This document shows positions 11,229 to 22,486 of a DNA stretch of 64,000 nt, one piece after another. The stretch is from Cristatella mucedo. Its lineage: Eukaryota > Bryozoa > Phylactolaemata > Cristatellidae. A program made the position numbers and the translations under genes. The notes under the pieces are model-generated. The model was given only the letters and a program-made list of their open reading frames with translations, had not been told where the DNA came from and did no database searches. Every line of letters begins with the position of its first letter. Within the stretch, counting starts at the first letter, position 1. The stretch spans positions 945,001 through 1,009,000 of the forward strand of contig WPIO01000080.1 of the NCBI GenBank assembly GCA_009760855.2, read 5' to 3'.

Positions 11229-13203
11229 TATATACACAAAGATCTCATCATCCACTAAGATGATGAGATCTTTGGTCAGACCGTCGACCGGACTCGAGTG
11301 CAAGCGCGCGTCTGCGGCTCGACGCATGGGGCCATCACCAACCTCCCTCGCGATCGCAGCAAGTGATTGTCGCGAAATCCGCTCAGAGGAAGAACAATAC
11401 CTGATCAAAAGCCTGATCAAAAATATCTGACGTTAGGACGTCGAGCTCGGGCAAGGCAACCCTGAGTGACCCATGACCTCCGGGTGACGGTGGCGGCCCG
11501 AGGCGACCTGCGCCCCCTCCGATCGTCCTTGCACGTCTGCTTCGCAATCTTAACGCAGTCCGGGGGCCTTTGCGATCGGCAGCAGCATCGGCTGCTCGCT
11601 GCCCGGCAGCAGCAGCATCGGCTGCTGCTCGACGCTTCTGCTCGCGAGCTCGCGGGCGCATACCCATTCGCTCTCGCGCGCCACCTACCGGGTGGTTCCG
11701 ATAACTCCGCGGGCTCGAATGCTCATGCCCACGAGGAATCCGCTTGGTAGAAAAAGACGCGTCCAACGCTGAAACGTGCAAATGGAAAGTGGCGCCGCCT
11801 CCTAGCGAGCGCGACAGTTCGGCGGCTTCCCGACGACTTCCAGCATGCTTCCGCTTCCGGTCACTCGCAGAGCTCCCTGACTCGAGAAAGCGAAGAACTC
11901 TAAATCGAGCCGCTACAGCCGGTCGCGGTCGCGGGCAGCTGCGTCGCAGCCAATCAGACTTGGCCGAAAGGCAAGGGCGGTTGCCGGGAGCGGCGAGACG
12001 TCTATACGAGACGAGACGTCGCGAGACGAGACGTCGCTTTTACCTCCTTGGTCTCTACGACCCAAAGCAGCCTCGTCGTCGTGGGCACGATCGCAGCGGT
12101 TGAAGTCATCGCCGCGGCAGTGGACGTCGCCGCGGCAGTGGACGTCGCCGCGGCAGTGGACGTCGCCGCGGCAGTGGACGTCGCCGCGGCAGTGGACGTC
12201 GCCGCGGCAGTGGACGTCGCCGCGGCAGTGGACGTCGCCGCGGCAGTGGACGTCGCCGCGGCAGTGGACGTCGCCGCGGCAGTGGACGTCGCCGCGGCAG
12301 TGGACGTCGCCGCGGCAGTGGACGTCGCCGCGGCAGTGGACGTCGCCGCGGCAGTGGACGTCGCCGCGGCAGTGGACGTCGCCGCGGCAGTGGACGTCGC
12401 CGCGGCAGTGGACGTCGCCGCGGCAGTGGACGTCGCCGCGGCAGTGGACGTCGCCGCGGCAGTGGACGTCGCCGCGGCAGTGGACGTCGCCGCGGCAGTG
12501 GACGTCGCCGCGGCAGTGGACGTCGCCGCGGCAGTGGACGTCGCCGCGGCAGTGGACGTCGCCGCGGCAGTGGACGTCGCCGCGGCAGTGCTCTTTGACA
12601 TCGCCGCGGCAGTGCTCTTTGACATCACCGCGGCAGTGCTCTTTGACATCACCGCGGCAGTGCTCTTTGACATCACCGCGGCAGTGCTCTTTGACATCAC
12701 CGCGGCAGTGCTCTTTGACATCACCGCGGCAGTGCTCTTTGACATCACCGCGGCAGTGCTCTTTGACATCACCGCGGCAGTGCTCTTTGACATCACCGCG
12801 GCAGTGCTCTTTGACATCACCGCGGCAGTGCTCTTTGACATCACCGCGGCAGTGCTGACAGACGTGGCAGTGCTGACAGACGTGGCAGTGCTCGTAGACG
12901 TGGCTCTAACCGTACTGGCGTACGTTAGCACCGCCGTCCTAGTAAGCGTGGCAGCCGTCTCCTTCGAGACGACTAGCTGCGTCGATCGCTGCGTCGATCG
13001 CTGTGAGGTTCTGACCACAGTGGGCTGCGCCCGCTGTATAGAGAGCACGCGACCAAACGTACGCGACGGTCCAATGACGCCGGTTAAAATCAGGACGGAT
13101 ACTGACACACCGGTCACCAAGACCGCTGCCACAGCAATCCAAACAACGGCGAGACGTCTCGTCTTGGCAGACCGGAATCTGCGTGCGAACGATCGGCAGC
13201 CAT
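10350..13203 (-). CDS. Predicted type II membrane galectin with tandem-repeat stalk (four exons, start unresolved)
   Basis: The model on the minus strand has exon 1 from about 13178 or 13203 to 12044, exon 2 11768-11689, exon 3 10836-10632 and exon 4 10475-10350 (TAA). Donors are GTAAAA, GTAGGT and GTATTT. Acceptors are TTTCAG, TTGCAG and CTTAG. Phases 0, 2 and 0 all join. Exons 2-4 give one galectin domain: LPSGFLVGMSIRARGVIG, IALHLSVRL, FIVRN, W-x-x-E-x-Q, HFADYARRIPL and ILHGDV. Exon 1 encodes a basic segment (AKTRR), a hydrophobic stretch of about 28 residues starting LAVVWIAVAAVLV, then about 11 copies of STAAVMSK and 26 copies of TAAATS, ending near VVETKE. That implies a cytoplasmic N-terminus, one membrane anchor, a Thr/Ser/Ala stalk open to O-glycosylation, and an outward galectin domain. 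The best ATG context (ACCATGG, 13203) is in another frame from the anchor, so an upstream exon, a small indel or an assembly error must be involved. The galectin part is firm; the fusion is inference from splice phase. Confidence 0.62.
10985..11236. repeat. (TA)n microsatellite in galectin intron
   Basis: A long TA array with two ACAAAGTATA-type interruptions lies in the intron between galectin exons 11689 and 10836. Confidence 0.9.
11237..11274. repeat. Perfect 16-base inverted repeat with 6-base loop
   Basis: The left arm CAAAGATCTCATCATC (11237-11252) is followed by the loop CACTAA and an exact reverse-complement right arm (11259-11274). It sits at the edge of the TA array inside the membrane-galectin intron and can form a cruciform or RNA hairpin. 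Confidence 0.9.
12111..12842. repeat. Coding tandem repeats of the galectin stalk (26 x 18 bases, 11 x 24 bases)
   Basis: Positions 12111-12578 hold 26 nearly identical 18-base units. Positions 12579-12842 hold 11 units of 24 bases that share the GCCGCGGCAGTG half with the 18-mer. All units are multiples of three, and no stop appears on the minus strand. Read on the minus strand they give TAAATS and STAAVMSK. The plus frame is also open (VDVAAA), but it leads to no recognisable protein. Confidence 0.92.
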
Positions 13204-13209
13204 GGTAGC

Positions 13210-13354
13210 GCCTCGTTACGTAACAGGCGCCTCGTTACGAATCGCGAAAGCGAGCGGCGGCGTTCATCCCACCCCACCGCCAGCGCGTCTTTCTCTGGCG
13301 AGCTGCTTTCTGCGCGGGTGAGGCGAGACCAGGAGAGTCTGAGAGAGAGAGAGG

Positions 13355-13386
<32 letters not shown>

Positions 13387-13463
13387 GACAGAGAGGCAGA
13401 CAGAGAGAGAGAGACAGAGAGAGAGACAGAGAGAGAGACAGACAGAGAGACAGACAGAGAGAC

Positions 13464-13522
<59 letters not shown>

Positions 13523-16500
13523 TCTCATTGGTCGATCCCATTCGTCGCTGCCCAGTGATAATAATAATAATGCACTTGATAAAGCACCCTCAGATATCTC
13601 AAATCTTTTTCTACGCGCTTTACATTTGCTTTTACATTTTACATTTTTACATTTGCTTTTACATTTTACATTTACAACGCGATCGCATTGGTCACTGCGC
13701 AGCGATCGCATTGGTCAATCCTTGGAGGCGGTAGCAGCTCAATTCTCGGCCGCGACCCGACAGAAAGACGACAAGGAGCGATGCGCTCGCTGCAAAACGC
13801 TCCTACCTTTGGCGACGCGACTCCATGGCGGCGACGTGTGGCGAAAGTCGATCTAAAGAAAGGAGCGGCCCCCGAAGGGCGGTCAAGTTCACGGAGAGGT
13901 CAGTCGAAGGACGGTTTAGCGACGGGTCAGATGCCAGACCGAGCAGCGCCCTGGGCGTTCGCCGTCTCGTCACCCTGGGCGCTGCTCAGAGCGTTAACGC
14001 TCGGCGCGTAATGCTTAATTGCTGTACCTTCGAGCTCTCGATCCGGGCGTATAATAATGTGTCTCGTCGACAATTGCTATAATGCGTCCTGTCGGCAGCT
14101 TCGGCTTATTCCGAGTGCCAGCAACAAGAACAGTCTGCAGCAGCTCGCAGCAGCCCTGGATATACATACTAGGATTGAGGTCCGATCCAACAGAAAAGAA
14201 TCGTCATACATTGCGTCATTCATTGGCGTCCATTGTGACGTAACGCCAGTGAGCCATGCAACGTCACCGCCACCACCGCCGCCACGTGGTTGCCGCCTTT
14301 TGAGCATGCGAGAGCCCGGAACCGGAACCGGAACCGGAAACTGCTCGAATGTAAAGCTACAGCGACGACGTTTGCACCGTCTGCCAGACGAGTCTTCAGA
14401 ACTAGGGTGGGTGGGGCACCGAATAGTTCGCCATTTGGTCACGTGCACGAATAAGCTCGCCGTACGATCGCGTGCACGAATAGCCGACCCGCTACTCAGC
14501 CGAATGATAGCAGCGTTCATAAGAATTGCCTACCCGAAGCAATTTGAATTTAAAGCGAGAGCAGAGGTGGCGTTTTATTAAATTTAATGCATTTACCAAA
14601 AGTAAGCAGTTAACTTCACGTAGCTCTTTGTTTCCTTCGCCAGTCTGTACGAAATACGAACGGAACTACTAATCTACTTGAATTTACTAGCTCGGGTCAA
14701 TGCGTTCGGCAGCTCACCAGGACGCTCTCGGGGTCGAGGATGCCGCGGGGCGGATGACGTCGAGGTCGAGTCAGGGGGCGGTGCTACGGTGGAGGATCAT
14801 TTGCCGGCCTGGGGGACGGAAGCTAGAAGGCGGTTGCAGCGGCACCAGTTCGCGAGCGGCGACCTTGAGGTCAAAGCGGCGACCTTGATGTCAAAGCGGC
14901 GACCTTGAGGTCAATTCGCGCGCGGCTCCTCCGCGCGGCTCTGCGGCTCCTGCTCCTGCTCTGTCCGCGGAGTGCACGGCTACTCGTCACGAGGTCTCGC
15001 CGCCGCGCGAGCTTCCGGAGCAGCGGCGTCATCGTCGTTGTCGGAGCCGCACGCTTCCGGCCTCTCGACGGGCGCCGTTTGTGAGCGTCGAACTCAACGC
15101 GCGTCCGAAAGCGGGGGCCGGCGGGGCGGGTAGAATAAATCGCAGCGATTGGAACGATGTCAGATCAAATGAGTTTGGTTCGAGTGACCCACGGATCAAA
15201 TGGGTGGTTCGGGTGACCCACGGGTCAAACTTTTGGAGATCGATTGATTTTTAAGATCAATTGCGTTTGGCACTCTGGAAAATCGCACTCGTTGACTTGA
15301 GCCCAATGGCGCTAACCCGGGATACCGAATTTCCTCGTAAGTAGAATCGCAATTATTTATTTTGCGGGTAGCTGCTCTAAAAGATATAGCGTTTCCAAGT
15401 CGAAAACGCCGCTGACCTGACTCAGGAGCAGCACCGTCAGAGTCGTGTCGGAGCAATCTGAAGAACCGTGTGAGGAAGAAAGAGCTCAATGAAAGGATGC
15501 ACGCTGTGGTTGGCTATAGTGACGATATAAAAGATGCTAGCAATGATAACAGCATAATGGAACTAGCGTGCAAGTTCTTGAAGCATTTCAAGTGAACTCC
15601 ATTGCCACCCGCTGGTCTGACAAGATCATGTAGGAGGTCCGGAATCGCAGCGCGCCAGTGGTTGCCTGGGTTGCCAGTGGTTGCCAGTGGTTGCCAGTGG
15701 TTGCCTGGGTCACTATCGCTCGCTGATAGTGAGGAAGATCCTGCCCATATTGGCACGCCGTTGGCGGCGGCATCCGATATGGCAGATAAGAAAAGTGGCA
15801 GAAAAGAAAAGTGGCAGAAAGGAAAATAAGCGCAGGAGGCTGATCTCCGGGCGTGCAGACACGCTCTATGGGGCGCCCGAAGAAGGCACCAACGGTTGTC
15901 CCAAATCAGCCATTAATCTTCAGCTGTTTCTCAAAAAGTAGGCTCCATTTTCGCGATCGAGCCCAGGATCATTGCCCTGGATCTGGTCAGCTGCTGCGCA
16001 CTAGCACAATAAAAATCGTTTTCGAAATCGCTTGTCTTTCTGCTGACCAATAGAACTCGACGAGCCCGACACTATTAGCCTATTTGCATATAATTTGGAC
16101 CAATATTAAGGTAGTTATCTAAGTCTGCCCGTACCCGGGATACCACGGTGACCCGGGTTACCGCCATCGGGCTCATGTTCTCGGCTCGTCACCAACCTTG
16201 GCTCTCCTAGGCCAAGTGCGAGGCTTTCGCTCGAGCACGCCGGTTCGCCAGTGCAGGCGCCATTTCGCTGTCAAAGTTCCCGGCATGCATTCAGAAGCGG
16301 GCGGGGGCCTGGCACGGAGCCGTGGTCATCGCCGATGCTCCTTGCTGCGCTTGCGCATTAAATGGTAACCGTTCGAAAATGTGATCGATTTCAAAGATCT
16401 ATCGGAAGATCTTACAGGACGAGCGCCAGAGGGCTGGTGCAACCAAACTATTCCAACCATATATTGCAAGATGTGATTGATATTGCGGCATTCGGTTCGC

Positions 16501-16785
16501 TCGAGACTGCTGCTGCTGCTGCTGCTGCTGCGATGGATGCTGCTTCGACCGCTGCTGCTGCTGCTTTGGTTGATGCTTCTGCCGCCAGTGATGCTGTTGA
16601 TGGTGATGATGATGTTGATGCTGCCGGTGCTGCGTCCGACGCTGCTTCCGCTTATAGCTGTTTACTTCTGCTTGCGATGCTTCCGCTCGTTTACTTCCGC
16701 TGCTGCAGCGCTGCCAGGGCGCACACACAGCCGGGCTACTGCTAGAGCGAAGTTTCCACGGAACTGCCGAATGCGAAGACGCTTT
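13210..16785. other. Intergenic: GA/GACA microsatellite, LINE end fragment, unassigned GC-rich DNA
   Basis: Positions 13340-13518 are (GA)n with GACA steps. A short minus-strand LINE-A tail fragment lies at about 13555-13640, followed by TTTTACATT repeats and a duplicated GCGATCGCATTGGTCA phrase. A TTGCCAGTGG tandem run lies at 15655-15710. A CTG-rich stretch lies at 16505-16640. Open frames through these are low complexity. I see no supported gene. Confidence 0.6.
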
Positions 16786-17321
16786 TCAGCAAACGTCGAC
16801 GGATATCAGCTGAACGTCTCCCGTGATGCTAACCGTGTCGGTGACGTCGAGCGGGACGCGATGGATGAAGTCAACGTAATGCTGACCGTTGATGGCGATC
16901 TGAGCGAGACGTGCCAGTCGCTGCAGCTTTCGGCAAGCAGACAGTGAGCGGCGCGAGCGGCGGCCTGCGCATCGCGGCCTGCGCATCCGCCGTCACCAGA
17001 TGTCACATACGCCGTCGCCAGACACCTTCGGGCAACGCCGACGAGGCAGCACTCGTCGGCCCGGTTCGGAGCGACGCGACCACGCTACCTTGTAGTTGCT
17101 GCCCTCGGCCAAGATCAGGATTTCAAACGGCTGGCCTTGCCGCAAGACAGACGGCGGTCCGTTACGCTCCTCCGTGCCCCACGTGCCGTTGATTTTACTG
17201 TTGCGAACTACCGCGCCCTGGTCGCGAAGCGTGAATCGGAGGTTCACGTGCAACGCAACGTTGCCTCCTCCGCGAATGCCCGTCTGCAGGTTAACCGCGA
17301 ACCTGCAGCAGCAGAATCACA

Positions 17322-17371
<50 letters not shown>

Positions 17372-18798
17372 GCGCGCGGCGAGCTTGCCGAACGCAGCAG
17401 GTGCGGGGGCGGGGGCCGCGTTGGAGCGGGACCGCGCAGCGGGGCGCCACCTGACGGTCACTACGGTTTGATTTCGCCACATCCATTGGCGACGGCCGCC
17501 ACTCGAATGACTCTCGTTTTTGCGATCACGCCGATTTCACATCTCTCCGATCTCTCGTCTCTCTGTCCGTATCGTACAACTCTTTTTTCTCGTTTCTCCT
17601 CGCCGCACGAGAAGAAGAGCAGCAGCGCATTCTCGTAAGCGTCTACTACCGCGTAGCGTGGCGTAGTCTCCTAAGCGTCTACTACCGCGTAGCGTAGCGT
17701 AGTCTCCTAAGCGTCTGCTACCGCGTAGCGTAGCCTCTACTCGCGCAGCAGCGTAGTCTCCTAAGCGTCTACTACCGCGTAGCGTAGCGCATTCTCCTAA
17801 GCGTCTACTACCGCGTAGCGTAGCGCATTCTCCTAAGCGTCTACTACCGCGTAGCGTAGCCTCTACTTGCGAAGCAGCGTAGTCTCCTAAGCGTCTACTA
17901 CCGCGTAGCATAGCCTCTACTCGCGCAGCAGCGTAGTCTCCTAAGCTTCTACTACCGCGAAGCGTAGCGTCTACTCTTTCGACTCTCTGAAGGACCCGAC
18001 GCCGCCGCTTCTTCGAGGACGCTTCTGTTCGGGGCCCGCGCGGCGAAGAATAAAAAGACGCCAAGATGCGTACCCGCTTCCTCGAAGTGGAGTTCCTCGG
18101 ACTCGGACCATCATTCCCGGCCGTAGAGCGCCTGGTATAGGCGAGGCGTAGGGCACAGACAACTCGGCTCTCTGCAACGGATCTCGCGCGACGCCCGCGC
18201 TCTGTGCTCAGCGCTCAGCAGTCTGCGCTATGCGCTCTGCGCACTCGCTTTGCCGATGGCTCGTCGAGGAGGGATGATACCGGAGCATTGGCGACCGGAT
18301 GATGATGTGATGATTCAGCGACGAGGTCGGTGCCGGCGGCGACCTAGCGACGGACTCACGTGCCAAGCGGATCCCGGCGGAACGCCGCACTCGACGGTGC
18401 TGCGCCTCACGCGGCCGCGTTCAAATCGGAATCGGAGACTTCGCGAAAGAGAGCAGCCACCAGAAATTGGAGCTTAAATCGGAGCTTATTCGAGGGGGTG
18501 CGCGTAAGCCTGACCCCAAGTCAGCCCCTCCCCCTCCTCCCCGACCGCTCGACGAGTCAGACCAGGATCAGCCCAGCGGCAGCCGCCCGTTCGGCGTCGC
18601 ACGGCGGCTGCCCGCGCGCGCCGGCTGGAGAGGTCAGAAAGCACGATTGCGTCCCTCGAGACCTGCTACCTGCTGCGGCGAAGCCGAATGATCGCGCCCA
18701 TACGGCGAGGCATCTGCCGGAAGCGGCGGTCCTTCGGGGGCCGCCATTTGCCGGTACGCCTGCAAATGGAAATGCAGGGCGGAAAGCCTCGCGAGCAT
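16786..18798 (-). CDS. Single-domain galectin with short Pro/Ala-rich N-terminal extension
   Basis: Four exons on the minus strand are 18798-18670, 18171-18074, 17302-17089 and 16899-16786 (TGA), giving 184 residues. Donors are CAG|GTAGCA, GTACGC and GTAGCG. Acceptors are TTGCAG, CTGCAG and CTCAG. Phases 0, 2 and 0 fit. The domain carries VPYASPIPGALRPGMMVRVRG, ALHVNLRF, VVRNSKINGTWGTEERNG, PFEILILAEG and INGQHYVDFIHRVPL. The beta-galactoside-binding set H-x-N-x-R, V-R-N and W-x-x-E-x-R is complete. Galectins lack signal peptides and act in the cytosol, nucleus or outside after non-classical export; none is seen here. The first exon (43 residues, Pro/Ala-rich) is the least certain part: its ATG at 18798 follows GAG, and the frame is open further upstream without another ATG. 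Single-domain galectins usually have about 130-150 residues, so this would carry an extension. Confidence 0.82.
17325..17372. repeat. (CA)n microsatellite in galectin intron
   Basis: A run of about 23 CA units begins about 22 bases upstream (in gene direction) of the third galectin exon at 17302. Confidence 0.95.
17440..17985. repeat. Interspersed repeat with embedded minisatellite, copy 1
   Basis: A unique head of about 190 bases (begins GGGCGCCACCTGACGGTCAC) is followed by tandem units of about 36-50 bases with the core GCGTCTACTACCGCGTAGCG. A second copy of the same head plus minisatellite lies at 24257-24570 in the same orientation. The whole lies in an intron of the single-domain galectin. 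Confidence 0.85.
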
Positions 18799-18799
18799 C

Positions 18800-20435
18800 T
18801 CTCCCGAGCTCGGGCGTGCACTTCCGGCCACAGCGAGGCGAGCATGAGGCTGCACTAGAGGCGGAGCAGGAGCAGGGCCAGCGCTTTCTTTTCCAAGGAG
18901 CGTGCGAACTCGAGGCTGAGCGAACTCCGCCACTGTATCGCTGACCTGCGAGACAAACGACGTCTGCTTCTGATGGCTCTGGAGCCCTATTTAGAGAGCC
19001 TAAATGCGACGAGTAATGTCCTTAGCAATGCGATAAAGATATGTCTCCTAAGAGGCCAACGCCCACGCGAACGTATACGTCGGCATCGGAGAGTTCGGGC
19101 AGTTCGGAGCGACAGTCCGAGAGCCGTGCATTTCATCGTATTGTATAGGATCGTATCGTATGCATCGTTTTGGTTCGTAATGGAATTGTATTGTATCGCA
19201 TTGCAGCGGTCGATCGGCTGCGATTTCCGTCCCAGATCGCAGCCTTCTCAGCTCAGGCTGCCAAGGCACGCGACGAGGCACGCGAAGAGGCACGTGACGA
19301 GGCACGTGCCTTGGCACGCGACGCGAGCAACTACGACCGTCTACCCGCTATGCCCCGCCGCGCGTTGTGGCGCCGCGAGACCGACGCCGCCGGTCCTCAC
19401 CATCGCAGCATCCGTCGATTCGCCTTGTGCGTCCCACACATGCACTCGACGCAAACACCTCGCGGCTGCTTCGAGGATTATTGCAGAGTGCCGCTCCGCG
19501 ATTGGTCGGCTATTTGCTGACGATTTGCGGCTGGTCGGCTTCGAGATTGATCGGTTCTGCTCGTTATTGTTGTGGTCAATGGAAGGCTTTTCTAGGGCAC
19601 GCCACATGAGACGCTATCGACATCGCATAAATATGAGTATTTCAGCATTCCCTAAACCGATCGCTCATCGATTCCCGAAACCGATCGACCGGTAACGAGG
19701 AACCCCGAGGAGGAGCGTGGGCGCGAGGAAGCGCACGAGAGGAAGCGCTGCTAGGAAACGGCGGGCGTTAAGTTTTGAATTTAAGCTTGGAATTCTGACA
19801 CGTTACTCCAGATCGCCCTTTACAGTCATTGCAGAGTGTCCGTCCGAGGCTTCGAGCGCAGCCGAACCGCGGCCTCGGGCAAGGGCAAGGGCAAGGGCAA
19901 GAAGCACGGTCTTCGAAGGCTTCGAAGTTGAACTTGGTTAGTAGCTAGAGGCTAGAGGTTACTGAGGTTAGAGCTAAATGCCCCGGAAACTTCAGCAGAC
20001 TGCGAAGAAAGGTGCGCCTTCTTGAGTTCTCTGACGAGAAACTTCACAGGAGCGAGTCTAATTTAGCAATTTTGCCTTTCCTGCACTTTCGCGCATTTTT
20101 TACTTCAAAGAAGAAGAATCCTCGCAATGAAGCAGCTACGTCTACGCAGTCTACACACATGCGCTACATTTGCGTCTCATTATTTAAGTGCACACAAGTC
20201 TACGCATGTGCGGTCTCAGAGGGTCAGTCGAATGTCCCTCGTTCTACTCAGAATGGCGTCACAACCTTGTTTCCTTTCCAGCGTCACGATATCTTCCAGA
20301 GGTTTGCATGCACTGCATGTATATCTCATTTTCGAATTAATATTCTACACACAAAACCGCCATATACAGCCTACGAACCGTTTACATTAATACCGAAACT
20401 GATAATGCATATATATATATATATGTATGTATGTA

Positions 20436-20519
<84 letters not shown>

Positions 20520-21620
20520 GTATGTATGTTATATGTATATTATATATGTAATTTCGTGTATACACGATTTAAATAAATAAATATATATATCAATATATAT
20601 ATATATATATAATATAATATAATATATATATAGAGGGAGATTTAAATGGTGTATACACGAAATTACATTTCCGTATGTACAGATTGTACACAGTGTATGC
20701 AGTAAATGTTGCGCATAAATACACCTGCCTACAGTGGACACTAGCGCACAAGCACGCCTACAATGCAGACCAGCAAGAGCTAGGTGAAAGCAGCTGCGAA
20801 AGATGCTGCGGATGGCGACGCCGGCGCCGCTCCGGTGCTCCGCTTCCTTTCGCTTCTGCGCACGCGCGCCGCGGCCGCGCGCGGATTGCTCACGCCCTCG
20901 TTGTATCCCGCGCGGTCGTATCCCGCCGGTTTGGCGTGGCCTGCTTCGGGCCGCTGCTCCCACTGCTGCAAATCGATGTGATTGGACGGACGTGCGGGAA
21001 AAGGTGGCGAAGGGCTCGGAAAGCGCTGCTGCGCATGCGCGCGCGGGAAAGTGCGGCTGTGCACGCGCGCCGGAACAGTGCTGCGCACCGGAACCGCGTG
21101 CGCCGGACGCGCGGGGCCCCGACGCCGCAACCACTCACGTCGTCCAGTCGAGGATAAAGAGAGGGCGGAGCGTTCGGCGGAGCGTTCTGCCACGGCTGCA
21201 ACGACGCGGAAACGCTGCGAGGGACGAGCGCTGGCGCGCGCCGCGACGAGCGCTCGAGGCCAAGGTCAAGGTTAAGGTCGCGGCGGCCTGTCGTCGGTCA
21301 CCTGTTCGTAAGGCGGCGGCGGCGGCGGCGGCGGCTGCGGCTGCCCCGGCGGGTACGGCCGCGACGGTGATGAATTCGCGAAACCGTAGGGCTGCGTCGT
21401 CTGCCGTCGGCATGCAACGTAGCGATGCCACAGAGGCAATTACACCGCGACAAGCGATTAAGCGTCCGTAGCCAGATCGCAATGCGAAACGATAGCTAGG
21501 CGACGTTAGGAGCGAGCGACGGGTTTCGAGCGGCCACCGGGCGAACGGTGTACGCTAAGCACGCTCGCCGTCGTCCAGGTCAAGGGCGCTTGGTGGGTGG
21601 GCGGGCGAGTGAACAGGTAC
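18800..21620. other. Intergenic: GC-rich unassigned DNA, TG/TA microsatellites, palindrome
   Basis: GGCACG tandem steps occur at 19263-19320, AAGGGC repeats near 19880-19900, a (TG)n array at 20420-20515 and TA tracts at 20530-20635. A GGC run lies at 21311-21335. Many overlapping open frames at 20675-21480 are expected from GC richness. No domain is recognised. Confidence 0.55.
20547..20667. repeat. Inverted repeat, 19-base perfect arms, 83-base TA-rich centre
   Basis: Arm TGTAATTTCGTGTATACAC at 20547-20565 is matched exactly in reverse complement at 20649-20667, and the match continues loosely through GATTTAAAT. The size and TA-rich core fit either a small foldback (MITE-like) element or a palindrome-prone microsatellite flank. 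Confidence 0.8.
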
Positions 21621-21624
21621 GCCG

Positions 21625-21775
21625 TGCTAGTTTGGCCCAGCGGTTAAGGTGCTCGCTCCGATCGAGGTTTGGCCGAGGTCACGTGGGCTCGAGCCCCGTG
21701 GCTTATTTGAAGCGCTTGAGTAGAGATTAGGATTAGTCTTAGTGAGCGCTACATAAAATGGATTATTTTTTTTCA
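21625..21775 (+). mobile_element. tRNA-derived SINE, family 1 (LINE-A-type tail)
   Basis: The tRNA-like head has an A-box-like AGCGGTTAAGGTGCTCGC and a B-box-like GGGCTCGAGCCCC. It is followed by a hairpin tail (GAAGCGCTTGAG...GAGCGCTACATAAA) resembling the LINE-A 3' end, then an AT-rich end. Related copies are at 42225-42360 (-), 48391-48545 (+) and 62895-63030 (+). Confidence 0.85.
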
Positions 21776-22079
21776 TTATTATTATGCACGCAACCATACG
21801 TCGAAGAAACTCCTCCGTGAAGTAAACTCCACCGGACACTAACAAGCTTCCGGTAAGAAAAGGCGCTAGTGAGCTCGTGACGTCTGCGTTTCGCGCTGGT
21901 TTTTCTCCTGTACATGCTCCGGGGCCTTAGCGGTAAGATTCTGGCAAAGTAAAAAGGTGCGAGCTTTTGACCTCTAGGCCGAGACGAGACCTCAGCTGAG
22001 GTCACTAGTGCGAGTCCGCTCGCAGGAAATTGAATATCGCTCGCTACGGAGGCTCGCCCCGAGATATACGGATAACATA

Positions 22080-22345
22080 CGGATACGGATAATATACGGA
22101 GGATCGCCCCGAGATAGGATTCCTGTGCAGCTTTACAGAAGAAGCTGAATAAGCTATTATTAACATTTTTATCAACTGTTTATTATTCATTAACCTTTAT
22201 TTACTATTTATTCATTTATTAACTGTTTATTATTAATTATATCATTATTAATTATATATTGCTTAATAACTGTTTATTATTTATTAACTGTTATTATTAT
22301 GTATTAACTAATTATTTATTATCTGCTATTAACATTTTTTTAGAT
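22080..22345. repeat. TTATTA-rich simple DNA
   Basis: A short duplicated GGATACGGATA / GATCGCCCCGAGATA phrase at 22060-22120 precedes 200 bases of TTTATTATTAAC repeats. No gene is seen. Confidence 0.7.
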
Positions 22346-22486
22346 CGTCGTTTGGCAGATTAACTAGTTACGGTACAGACGTGCGGCGTACGTACGCGCG
22401 GTACGTACGCGCCGATTCTTTGCTTCGCTAAGCAGTAACGCTACGAGCGATCACCGCAACGCTTGCTCAGACAGTGGACGTCGCTA

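Noticed and set aside
12048-13208. Plus-strand open frame with VDVAAA and LFDITAA repeats
   Set aside because: It is the mirror of the stalk repeat. The minus strand continues into a membrane segment and galectin exons with matching phase; the plus frame leads to nothing recognisable.
16362-16745. 127-codon Ala/Asp-rich plus-strand frame
   Set aside because: Driven by a CTG/GATG-rich low-complexity run; it lies just outside the 3' end of a minus-strand galectin.
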